Assembly (NCBI GenBank): GCA_002887195.1
Contig: PJAB01001743.1
Coordinates: 1 to 12,501 of the forward strand
Length of the DNA stretch: 12,501 nt
Reading direction: 5' to 3'
From: Chrysochromulina parva
Taxonomy: Eukaryota > Haptophyta > Prymnesiales > Chrysochromulinaceae
Shown here one piece after another: positions 7,401 to 12,066 of the stretch. The first letter of the stretch is position 1. Every line of letters begins with the position of its first letter. Both the position numbers and the translations under genes were made by a program. The notes under the pieces were generated by a model, which searched no databases, had not been told where the DNA came from, and saw only the letters and a program-made list of their open reading frames with translations.

Positions 7401-7508
7401 AGTCGCACGGCATGCTGCAGGGTGCGACAGGCCACCGCCGCCGCCGCCACGATCGGAGAGTGCGAGCGCTTGCGAGTGCGAAGCGCTCATCTGGCGGCTG
7501 GTGAGCAT
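1451..7508 (-). CDS. Multi-repeat filamin (ABP280-type Ig-like) protein, 8 exons, 1659 aa
   Basis: Inferred exons in coding order: 7508-6333, 6241-5919, 5590-4576, 4504-4319, 4156-3001, 2757-2582, 2503-1945, 1839-1451. They total 4980 nt with consistent phases 0,2,0,0,1,0,1, from ATG at 7508-7506 to TAG at 1453-1451. The protein has about ten filamin-type repeats, recognised by recurrent motifs: (A/G)GE.A.F at the start, DG(T/S)Y mid-repeat, and G..I.GSPF/GSPH at the end (e.g. GEHIAGSPFSAQV, GRPIGGSPHLLTV, GKPIKGSPWTLLV). Approximate positions are 32-126, 134-242, 253-364, 372-517, 520-815, 816-912, 1205-1296, 1298-1433, 1434-1550 and 1552-1659. Repeat 5 is interrupted by a long low-complexity insertion. 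A disordered linker at about 911-1203 carries many Thr-Pro-Arg motifs. No calponin-homology domain, signal peptide or membrane helix is seen, so this is not a canonical actin-crosslinking filamin. Filamin repeats usually act as rod and protein-binding modules; a cytoskeletal or scaffold role is inference. The domain assignment is strong; individual splice sites are less certain, especially intron 4. Confidence 0.82.
1840..1944 (-). other. Filamin gene intron 7, GC-AG type, with 10-bp minisatellite
   Basis: The coding-strand junction reads CTCGCAG|GCGAGT ... GCTCGCAG|GCGAGT. A 24-bp direct repeat (1824-1847 and 1929-1952, identical) spans both splice sites. Joining restores the filamin strand A-GEYTLSV-TLRG in phase 1. 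Without splicing the frame stops soon after LDCH. The interior is a tandem array of CTGATTGCCA units. The donor dinucleotide is GC, with the otherwise good consensus AG|GCGAGT. Confidence 0.65.
1848..1922 (-). repeat. 10-bp minisatellite (sense CTGATTGCCA) inside intron 7
   Basis: The plus strand shows about seven near-identical CAATCAGTGG-type units. In the sense of the host gene each unit contains CTGAT, matching the eukaryotic branch-point consensus CTRAY. Confidence 0.8.
2504..2581 (-). other. Filamin gene intron 6 (78 bp, GT-AG)
   Basis: Donor GAGCAG|GTGAGT is a canonical consensus and the acceptor is CACGAGCAG|TTCTCG. Both sides end in GAGCAG. Joining gives YGGEQ-FSVRLE in phase 0, a normal filamin strand. 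The interior has CTTGATTGCCCCTTCTGATGG, cousins of the CTGATKGCC theme seen in the other introns. Confidence 0.75.
2731..3003 (-). repeat. Composite tandem array: 28-bp exon-derived block plus 21-bp CTGATTGCC units
   Basis: On the plus strand the block GATGGGGCGATCCTCC starts at 2731, 2819, 2886 and 2974 (spacings 88, 67, 88). The difference of 21 equals one extra GATGAGGGAGGCAATCAGA-type unit. The copy at 2731 is the real exon 6 start; the copy at 2974 abuts the exon 5 end and is the most diverged (CCAATCGGTCGAC against CCGATCGGCCGAC). Confidence 0.85.
2758..3000 (-). other. Filamin gene intron 5 with duplicated exon segment and tandem acceptor-like units
   Basis: The donor reads TGCGAG|GTCGACCG and the acceptor CATCAG|GTCGGCCG. 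The ~28-bp segment encoding GRPIGGSPHL at the start of exon 6 also occurs just after the donor and twice more inside the intron. Phase 1 joining gives ALR-GRPIGGSPHLLTV, the expected last filamin strand. Reading through hits stops, so splicing is required. The interior repeats CTGATTGCCTCCCTCATCAG. Confidence 0.7.
4123..4318 (-). repeat. 27-bp/21-bp tandem repeat encoding VIGSPHMLS/VIGSPHM
   Basis: Sense units GTGATTGGATCTCCCCACAT, followed or not by GCTCTCG, alternate as 27- and 21-bp versions. One diverged unit encodes VIGSRNPHM. The units derive from the conserved final strand of the adjacent filamin repeat. Confidence 0.85.
4157..4318 (-). other. Filamin gene intron 4 or in-frame coding expansion (162 bp)
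   Basis: Candidate donor is GTCAGCAG|GTGATTGG and acceptor GGATCACAG|GTCATCGG, both phase 0. Skipping it gives LDGQQ-VIGSPHMLSV, exactly one normal filamin end strand. The segment is 54 codons long with no stop, and reads as repeated VIGSPHM(LS) units, so retention would add 54 residues without a frameshift. It lacks a good polypyrimidine tract. Whether it is spliced, retained or both cannot be decided from DNA. Confidence 0.5.
4505..4575 (-). other. Filamin gene intron 3 (71 bp, GT-AG) with shared 24-bp core
   Basis: The donor is CTTCCAG|GTGCAAGC and the acceptor CTCTCCCCACAG|GTGCAAGC. A 21-bp direct repeat (4487-4507 and 4558-4578, identical) spans both sites. Phase 0 joining gives AVFQ-VQARDRWSN. 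The interior contains a 24-bp sequence (4523-4546, plus orientation) that recurs in inverse orientation at 6133-6156. Confidence 0.75.
4523..4546 (+). repeat. 24-bp shared inserted core, copy A
   Basis: It begins GCGCCGTGGTGAGC and ends ACTTGCATGC. It is identical to the reverse complement of 6133-6156. Here it is antisense to the host gene and lies inside intron 3. Confidence 0.85.
4884..4925 (-). repeat. 12-bp coding microsatellite in repeat-5 insertion
   Basis: Plus-strand units GGTACGGCGCTC occur about three times and encode the AVPSAVPGAVPSAT stretch on the minus strand, inside the disordered insertion of filamin repeat 5. Confidence 0.6.
5099..5158 (-). repeat. Two 30-bp direct repeats encoding SSKQTTSPR
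   Basis: The copies at 5099-5128 and 5129-5158 differ at one base (gaaactc against gaagctc). They encode RASSKQTTSP then RVSSKQTTSP-like decapeptides, within the same disordered insertion. Confidence 0.8.
5233..5280 (-). repeat. Four perfect 12-bp repeats encoding RHDA
   Basis: GTCGTGGCGGGC is repeated four times on the plus strand; the minus-strand gene reads ARHDARHDARHDARHDA. It keeps the reading frame, being a multiple of 3. Confidence 0.85.
5591..5918 (-). other. Filamin gene intron 2 (328 bp, GT-AG)
   Basis: The donor is GTGCTCTG|GTGCGAGC and the acceptor TTGCATGTAG|GTGCGAGC, so the eight bases after both splice points are the same. Phase 2 joining gives GDFDVVLW-CEHEGVPEELL and keeps the filamin repeat intact. 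Unspliced reading stops in the repeats. Near the acceptor is a 10-bp CTGATTGCCA minisatellite; the rest is a 76-bp tandem array. Confidence 0.7.
5600..5662 (-). repeat. 10-bp minisatellite (sense CTGATTGCCA) at the 3' end of intron 2
   Basis: Plus-strand CAATCAGTGG and CAATCAGCAG units occur in tandem, the same family as in introns 1 and 7 and in the same sense orientation. Confidence 0.8.
5661..5926 (-). repeat. 76-bp tandem array carrying the exon 2 / intron 2 junction
   Basis: A 38-bp block (plus strand TCAGAGCGCCTCGGCCGGTC... to CAGAGCAC) starts at 5661, 5737, 5813 and 5889, an exact 76-bp period, separated by GATGAGAGAGGCAATCAGAGC-type units. The copy at 5889-5926 contains the real exon end and donor; the other three repeat that donor inside the intron. 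Confidence 0.9.
6106..6178 (-). repeat. 22-bp direct duplication flanking copy B of the 24-bp core, in-frame
   Basis: The copies at 6106-6127 and 6157-6178 match at 21 of 22 bases. Between them are 29 bases that include the reverse complement of the 24-bp core (6133-6156). The offset is 51 bp, so the filamin frame is kept and 17 residues are added between ELQSSGE and its copy ELHSSGE. No splice pair removes exactly this unit. Confidence 0.85.
6242..6332 (-). other. Filamin gene intron 1 (91 bp, GT-AG) between perfect 37-bp direct repeats
   Basis: The coding-strand donor is ACCCTGCAG|GTGCGCTG and the acceptor ATTACCTGCAG|GTGCGCTG. A 37-bp direct repeat (6212-6248 and 6303-6339) is identical and contains both splice points. 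Phase 0 joining gives ATLQ-VRCKDEFGNPVDSD. Unspliced reading stops after FGNPIAIDCP. The interior (6249-6302) is CTGATTGCC-type minisatellite. Confidence 0.8.
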
Positions 7509-7778
7509 GACGAATGAGCTTCGCGGATTGTCGGGAGCGGAAGTCGATCGGGACCGTCCTCTTGAGAAGTCGTTACAAAACCGACCGTTTCAGGTTTCTT
7601 GAAAAGAACTTCCTTGCAGCACGAAACCATGGGGGACCATGTTACAGAGGCGCGGCGTCCGAGGGGAGAGAAAGGTCACGAGTCAGGACACGAGAGACGA
7701 GAGCCGAGGGAGCTAGGAAGGGCCGGGCCGATTTTGCCCGCAACATGCCGCTAACACCGGAACTGGAGTTCGACGCAC
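7509..7778. other. Spacer between lumen-protein gene stop and filamin gene start (both minus strand)
   Basis: These 270 bases should hold the 3' UTR of the upstream lumen-protein gene and the promoter/5' UTR of the filamin-repeat gene. I see no clear TATA box, poly(A) hexamer or small gene. Confidence 0.4.
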
Positions 7779-8369
7779 TCACAGGTCGCCGACGCCAAAC
7801 TTGTCCTGCAGGCGCTGCGGCTCGAGCGCGACGAACTCTAGCACGTGCCCCTTCAGCGTCGCGGTCGTACCGGCCACCTCGGCCTTGTTGCCCTCCTTAG
7901 CAAGCTTATCGAGCTGCTTGAGGTCCTCGAGGACCTTCTTGCTCAGCGCGGCGCCAGCATCCTTGTCGGCGCCCGTCAGCTGCTTCGACGCCTCGTCGAG
8001 CGTCTGCTGTCGGATCGTCGAGTCCCACGCGAGCGCGAGCTTCGAGACACCCGCGAGGTCGTCCTTGTCGGCGAGCGTGGTAAACTCGCTCGTCTGCGCC
8101 GCGCGCGTGCGGAGGGCCTCGAAGAGGCCGTACAGCCTCTCGTCCTTCAGCGCCTGCTGCTTGAGCGCCTGGTACTCGCTCATCGTCAAGTAGCCCTTGT
8201 CGGAGTTGGCGAAGGTGGGCGTGGCGGCAAAGGCGGCGAAGGCGGAGGCGCCACGCTGGAGCAGCACGCGCCGGCTGCTGCTCGTGGCGGCCGCGGGAGA
8301 CATTGTAGCGGCGCACGCGCTCGTGGGCAGCCGGAGCGCGGCCGATATGGCGAGCGAAAGAGCAAGCAT
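7779..8369 (-). CDS. Thylakoid-lumen helical protein, PsbQ/Psb31-like PSII extrinsic candidate, 196 aa
   Basis: ATG at 8369-8367, TGA at 7781-7779, no intron needed. The N-terminus is layered. Residues 1-20 (MLALSLAISAALRLPTSACA) look like an ER signal peptide. Residues 21-32 are a short Ser/Ala transit region. Residues 33-54 start with twin arginine (RRVLLQRG), have a hydrophobic core and end in the cleavage motif TFA, typical of Tat-exported lumen proteins. This ER, plastid, lumen route fits a secondary red-lineage plastid. The mature part (about 142 residues, about 15 kDa) is charged and strongly helical, with heptad-like stretches such as KKVLEDLKQLDKLAKEGNK. Size, location and helical-bundle character match PsbQ or diatom-type Psb31, the extrinsic subunits of the PSII oxygen-evolving complex. 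I do not recognise a diagnostic motif, so the subunit identity is inferred. It is divergent from the Cox1-c gene across about 150 bp. Confidence 0.8.
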   Translation of the reverse strand: MLALSLAISAALRLPTSACAATMSPAAATSSSRRVLLQRGASAFAAFAATPTFANSDKGYLTMSEYQALKQQALKDERLYGLFEALRTRAAQTSEFTTLADKDDLAGVSKLALAWDSTIRQQTLDEASKQLTGADKDAGAALSKKVLEDLKQLDKLAKEGNKAEVAGTTATLKGHVLEFVALEPQRLQDKFGVGDL

Positions 8370-8523
8370 CCCGGAAGGAGCGGCGAGATTCCGGAGATGA
8401 GGACTGTTTGTAGCGTTTTCCAGAAGACAAGATTTGGGTCGGGCGGCAATGGAACAAAACTGCGACGACTGGATGTCCTTTGACTGTGGGGAGAACTGTC
8501 GAGAAAGTCGCTTTTGTTGTGCA
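8370..8523. promoter_or_regulatory. Probable bidirectional promoter between lumen-protein and Cox1-c genes
   Basis: The two start codons point away from each other with only 154 bases between them, so both promoters and both 5' UTRs must share this stretch. No TATA box is evident. An in-frame ATG at 8449 would extend Cox1-c by 25 codons, but that extension is acidic and Cys-rich, unlike a presequence. Confidence 0.45.
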
Positions 8524-9101
8524 ATGCTGGCTTTGCGTCGCGTTGCGTCGAGTGAGTCCGCTCTCGATACCAGCCGCTTTCGACTGCGCAGGTTCTGACC
8601 CGTGCCGCTGCACCCCGCAGGTGCCCTGCGCGCCGCGCCCCTCGCGCGGCAGGCTGCCGCTCCCCTCAGCTTCAAGGCGAGCAAGCCTGTTCTTGGCGGC
8701 AACCCTGGCTTCAGGTGCGCCGGCTCTGCCAGCGCATACGCTGCGGCCACGCTTGGTGGCGAGTGTCTGCACTCGAGTGCTGAGCTGCTTCGACCTCCGC
8801 TAGAGGCCCTGCGCGCCGTGCGCATGAGGCCAGCTAAGTGTGCTGCTCGGCAATGTGCGCCTTGACGGTGTGTTCCGCGCTCGTCCGCAGCCCCGGCTTC
8901 TACGTCGTCGAGGACGAGCCGCCTGAGGTGATCGAGATGGCCGAGGATGGCGTCACCCCGCTCGTCGTCGCCCCGCGCATTGAGCTCACCCTCGAGTGGC
9001 TCGTCGAGTCGCCCCCGCCGGAGCATACATGGGAGGAGCCGCCCATCTTCTACGATGGTGTGCCTGCGCGCCTTGAACCCCACCTGACCGGCTACCCGTG
9101 A
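8524..9101 (+). CDS. cox1-c: Nucleus-encoded C-terminal fragment of cytochrome c oxidase subunit 1 (Cox1-c), mitochondrial
   Basis: Inferred exons: 8524-8551, 8621-8714, 8891-9101 (28+94+211 = 333 nt, 110 residues, TGA at 9099-9101). The core TLEWLVESPPPEHTWEEPPI closely matches the hallmark end of conventional Cox1, for example the (N/T)LEW...PPP.HTFEEP motif of animal Cox1. None of the Cox1 membrane helices precede it. The N-terminus, MLALRRVASSALRAAPLARQ, is a textbook amphipathic Arg/Ala mitochondrial presequence. Separate nucleus-encoded Cox1-c proteins are known from several eukaryotic groups whose mitochondrial cox1 stops early; this protein would then assemble with truncated Cox1 in complex IV at the inner membrane. 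Presequence and Cox1 core lie in different exons. Intron 1 (8552-8620) has donor A|GTGAGT and acceptor CCCCGCAG; intron 2 (8715-8890) has CAG|GTGCGC and CGTCCGCAG. The Cox1 match is convincing; the exact exon edges are less sure. Confidence 0.75.
8552..8620 (+). other. Cox1-c intron 1 (69 bp)
   Basis: Donor GTCGA|GTGAGT and acceptor CTGCACCCCGCAG|GTGCC. Joining in phase 1 extends the presequence as RVAS-S-ALRAAP. A second acceptor-like CGCAG ends at 8591 but would leave a TGA almost at once. Confidence 0.6.
8715..8890 (+). other. Cox1-c intron 2 (176 bp)
   Basis: Donor GGCTTCAG|GTGCGC and acceptor GCTCGTCCGCAG|CCCCGG, phase 2. Unspliced reading of exon 2 ends in a stop at about 8865. The exon sequences on both sides share CCC(T/C)GGCTTC, giving NPGF-SPGF in the protein. 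Confidence 0.55.
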
Positions 9102-9551
9102 CGAGGAGCGGAGGGCCCGCCCGCGACTGTGCGCACCGTCGGCCGCGTGCTCACCCTTGCACCGCCGCGTGCCGCTCGCAGTGATCGACGACGCGTAATT
9201 CCATCGTGGAGGCGCCTTTCGCCTCATGCCGCTGCGAGCGATAGATACCTCCCGAGGTTGGGACGGGGCGAACACAATTATTTGAGCGCGGAACGCCGCG
9301 CGCAAACAGGGCAGACCATCTGCTGCAAGTTGTGCGTGTCTTGGCAGGCTGGGGCGCCGCTTGCGTTGGTGTCTGTGCGCTTCAGGGGCCTGTGCTGTAC
9401 AGCTCTGTGCACTGTGCACTGTGTGTTGGGGCTTGTGCGTGTTAGCTGGTGCGTGTACAGGGACGAGAGCACGCGTTTTCTTCCGATTGTTACCCTTCCG
9501 CGGCGCCAAGTATTTTCACACGATGTCGTCCTATGAATCTCCGCGCCCTTG
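9102..9551. other. Intergenic region upstream of the CobW-type GTPase gene
   Basis: This holds the Cox1-c 3' UTR and the GTPase promoter. The stretch around 9395-9425 has short TGTGCACTG repeats. No credible gene is seen. A 9-codon upstream ORF lies at its right edge. Confidence 0.5.
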
Positions 9552-9552
9552 A
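9523..9552 (+). promoter_or_regulatory. Short upstream ORF overlapping the GTPase start codon
   Basis: ATG at 9523 opens nine codons (MSSYESPRP) and ends in TGA at 9550-9552; the A of that stop is the A of the main ATG at 9552 (TGATG). If it is in the mRNA, a scanning ribosome would finish it and re-initiate at the GTPase start, a common translational brake. Whether transcription starts upstream of it is unknown. Confidence 0.4.
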
Positions 9553-11607
9553 TGACGTTCACTCTGTGCCTAGCGCTTCTGGGCGCGCTGGTGGCGCCGC
9601 CGAGATGGACGCAAGCGCCAAGTAAGTCGGCTGGCGCGCGCACGCTGCTACGCATGAGCGGCGGCGCCGCGCCAGTGGCCGAATCGGCGCCAGCGTCAAC
9701 CATTCAGAAGCCCATCCCTGTGACGATCCTGTCGGGCTTCCTTGGCGCGGGCAAGACGACGCTTCTGAGCCACCTGCTCAAGAACACCGAGGGCTATAAG
9801 ATTGGCGTGATTGTCAACGACGTGGCCGCCGTGAACGTCGACGCGAAGCTCATGCGTGACGCAGAGCAGGGACAGGGCGCGGGCAAGCTCGACATGATTG
9901 AGCTGAGCAACGGCTGCGCGTGCTGCTCGGCGGGCGACGACCTGTTCGGCGCGATGGCGGAGCTTGTGTCAAACTGCATGATGCGCGGCGAGCTGTACGA
10001 CCACATCGTCTTCGAGGCCTCCGGCGTCGCCGAGCCCAAGCTGCTGCGTGCGGCCTTTCAGGAGGCGGGCCAGTCAGGCTGGCCGCTGATGCGCCATGTG
10101 CGGCTGGAGAACATGGTGACGGTGGTGGACGCGTCGAACTTCCTCGAGCTGTACGCGTCGACGGAGAAGGTGTCGGAGCGCGCCGACCTGGGCGGGGACG
10201 AGCTCCTCAAGGACGAGCCCGGCCTCGAGGTGTGGGCGTTGCCGGAGGAGCTGCCGCCAACTCCGTCGGTGGTCCAGCTGCTGATCGAACAGGTGGAGAC
10301 GGCCGACGTGCTCGTGCTGAACAAGGTAGATGGCGTGGACGCGGCGGGGCTCGCGTACCTGAGCGACGCGCTCGGCCACATTAACGGCTTTGCGACGTTG
10401 CTGCCTGCCAAATTTGGGAACGTGGCGCCCTCTCAAGTGCTTGTAGGCGAGCGCGAAGCGGGCGTCGCTCTCTCCAATGAGGTCATTGACGAACCAGCGC
10501 CGATTGAACTCTGATGGCCTCCCTCATCGCTCCAATGACGTCATTGACGAACCAGCGCCGATTGAACTCTGATGGCCTCCCTCATCGCTCCAATGACGTC
10601 ATTGACGAACCAGCGCCGATTGAACTCTGATGGCCTCCCTCATCGCCGCCCTGAGGGCCCCTGATTGCCTCCCTCATCAGCTCGGATGGCCTCTGATGGC
10701 CCCTGATCGCCTCCTTCATCAGGTCATGGACCATCAGTCCGCGATCGACTTTGCGAGATGGCTCATGACGAAACCCGCAACGAAGGCTCCGGACTCTGTG
10801 GAGCACGACCACGCGGGCCATGAGCACGAGCATTCCCACAGCCATGATGCCCACGACAGCGCCACGTGCACCGACCCGACGCACGACCACAGCCACGACA
10901 GCGCCACGTGCACCGACCCGACGCACGACCACAGCCACGACAGCGCCACCTGCACCGACCCGACGCACGACCACAGCCACGACAGCGCCACGTGCACCGA
11001 CCCGACGCACGACCACAGCCACGACAGCGCCACGTGCACCGACCCGACGCACGACCACAGCCACGACAGCGCCGACCGGCAGCTGACGACGGCTGCGAAG
11101 CGCTTCGGCATCCGCACGTTTGTGTACGCGGCGCGCCGTCCCTTTATTGCGAGCCGCTTCGAGAAGCTGCTGCACGCGCTGCCGTTTGCACGCGTGGTAC
11201 CGCCCGCCAAGCCCGCCGCGCTCGCATGGCTCAAGGGCGACGGCAGCGCGTCCGCGGCGGGCGGGGCCGGTCCCTTCCAGAACGTGATGCGCTCCAAAGG
11301 CTTTGTGTGGCTCGCTGATGACGGCGTGATTGCGTACTACTGGTCCCAAGCAGGCAAGCAGCTCGAGCTGAGTGCGATGGGTCGCTGGTGGGCGGCGGTG
11401 CCGCGCTCGTCGTGGCCCGAGGCGCATGTGGGCTCCATCCTCGCCGACTGCGAGGGCGAGTGGGGCGACCGGCGGCAGGAACTCATCTTCATCGGCGCCA
11501 ATCTGGCCGAGGCGGAGATCATCGCGGCACTCGACGCGTGCCTGGCGACCGACGCCGAGCTCGGCGAGCTCGCCAAGGCAAGGGGCGCGCCCGCGCCAAA
11601 GTTTTAG
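9552..11607 (+). CDS. Plastid-targeted COG0523/CobW-type P-loop GTPase (metallochaperone), 2 exons, 604 aa
   Basis: Inferred exons 9552-10481 and 10723-11607, phase 0, TAG at 11605-11607. The TTG at 9549 is not a eukaryotic start; ATG 9552 is. Residues 1-22 are a signal peptide (MTFTLCLALLGALVA...), followed by a Ser/Ala/Arg transit-like region ending near LLRMSGG, suggesting plastid import in a secondary alga. The GTPase domain has Walker A GFLGAGKT (62-69), the family's metal-binding CxCC motif in SNGCACC (122-125), EASGVAEP after the switch, and the guanine motif NKVD (257-260). After the intron come a His/Cys-rich repeat region and a CobW C-terminal domain (FGIRTFVYAARRPF, RSKGFVWLADDG, RQELIFIGANL). 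Members of the family use GTP hydrolysis to deliver zinc or other metals to client enzymes; plant plastids have homologues. The metal and client here are unknown. Unspliced reading ends at TGA 10512-10514 and would lose the whole C-terminal half. Confidence 0.85.
10473..10646 (+). repeat. Three 58-bp tandem copies spanning the GTPase exon 1 / intron junction
   Basis: Copies at 10473-10530, 10531-10588 and 10589-10646. Copy 1 reads AATGAGGTC (real donor); copies 2 and 3 read AATGACGTC, so the AG before GT is changed to AC only in the intronic copies. Otherwise the copies are identical by eye. Confidence 0.9.
10482..10722 (+). other. GTPase gene intron (241 bp, GT-AG) with tandem arrays
   Basis: Donor TCCAATGAG|GTCATTGA and acceptor CTCCTTCATCAG|GTCATGGA; both junctions are AG|GTCAT. 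Joining gives ALSNE-VMDHQSAIDF. The left two-thirds are 58-bp tandem copies of the exon end and donor; the right third is CTGATTGCC/CTGATGGCC units, the same family and sense orientation as in the filamin gene introns. A second acceptor CATCAG ends at 10680 and would add 14 in-frame residues. Confidence 0.75.
10855..11064 (+). repeat. Five 42-bp repeats encoding DSATCTDPTHDHSH in the GTPase
   Basis: Units start at 10855, 10897, 10939, 10981 and 11023; a partial unit follows at 11065. They are almost identical (one has CACCTG for CACGTG). Each 14-residue unit adds three His, one Cys and three Asp, giving 15 His and 5 Cys, in addition to the His-rich start HDHAGHEHEHSHSHD. His-rich metal-binding stretches at this place, between GTPase and C-terminal domains, are typical of zinc and nickel COG0523 proteins. 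Confidence 0.9.
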
Positions 11608-11954
11608 AGTTTGGAGGGGAGGACCCAGCCAAGGCGAACAAGGGAGTCGTGTGTCGAAGTCGTGTGTACGGTACGTATGCGGGGCATCGAGAGCGGGCGG
11701 GCTCAGTCTTGACGAACCCTGAGCGCGGGGGTCCGCCACTCGCACACCTCAGTCGCCTCACACACGGCGGGCCACTTCCCGCGACGCACATTGAATGGAA
11801 CAGAGATGTCACTTGACATCATTCTGCGGACGTGACCCTACTTCATATAAAGAACCCGCACCATGACCCGCACATGTATATCTCACGTGCTGCACTCCGA
11901 CTCGTCGGTCAGTCGAGTCCCCGCGCGGCCGCCCCCATGGGCCGCACCCCAACG

Positions 11955-12066
11955 CCATAATGCCATCGATGTGTCGTGTAGAGTGTCCGCCCGGGCCTGC
12001 CCGCTCTCAGCACCACGTCATGTTTCACAACTCCTGCGTGGGCGGATGAGGCCACGAGATCGAATC
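11955..12066 (-). repeat. Dispersed repeat, copy 2 (inverted relative to 955-1049)
   Basis: The minus strand from 12066 reads GATTCGATCTCGTGGCC, then GTGAAACATGACGTG, CTGAGAGCG and GGGCGGACAC, matching copy 1 in order. Translated in the copy 1 frame it gives DSISWPHPPTQEL and a stop, against DSISWPRQPAQSYET and a stop in copy 1. That could mean either a paralogous gene tail or a shared non-coding repeat. Confidence 0.75.

Noticed and set aside
1419..7602. Many long plus-strand and alternative-frame ORFs over the filamin gene
   Set aside because: They are Arg/Ala-rich shadows typical of GC-rich DNA; the minus-strand frame alone shows repeated filamin motifs across exons.
8449..8523. In-frame upstream ATG for Cox1-c
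   Set aside because: The 25 added residues are acidic and Cys-rich (MEQNCDDW...), which would spoil the clear mitochondrial presequence that starts at 8524.
9616..9715. Strong donor consensus AA|GTAAGT at 9622 inside GTPase exon 1
   Set aside because: The region reads as a normal signal-plus-transit leader and the frame is open through the Walker A motif, so no intron is needed. RNA data could overturn this.
10630..10722. Separate gene starting at ATG 10630 for the His-rich/CobW C-terminal half
   Set aside because: Its first 31 codons are intronic minisatellite, and the rest completes the upstream GTPase as the standard CobW C-terminal domain in the right phase.
11845..11890. TATA-like ATATAAAG followed by a 90-codon open frame from ATG 11863
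   Set aside because: The ATG is only about 11 bases past the TATA-like site, and the product is an Arg/Pro-rich string with no recognisable domain that runs through the dispersed repeat.
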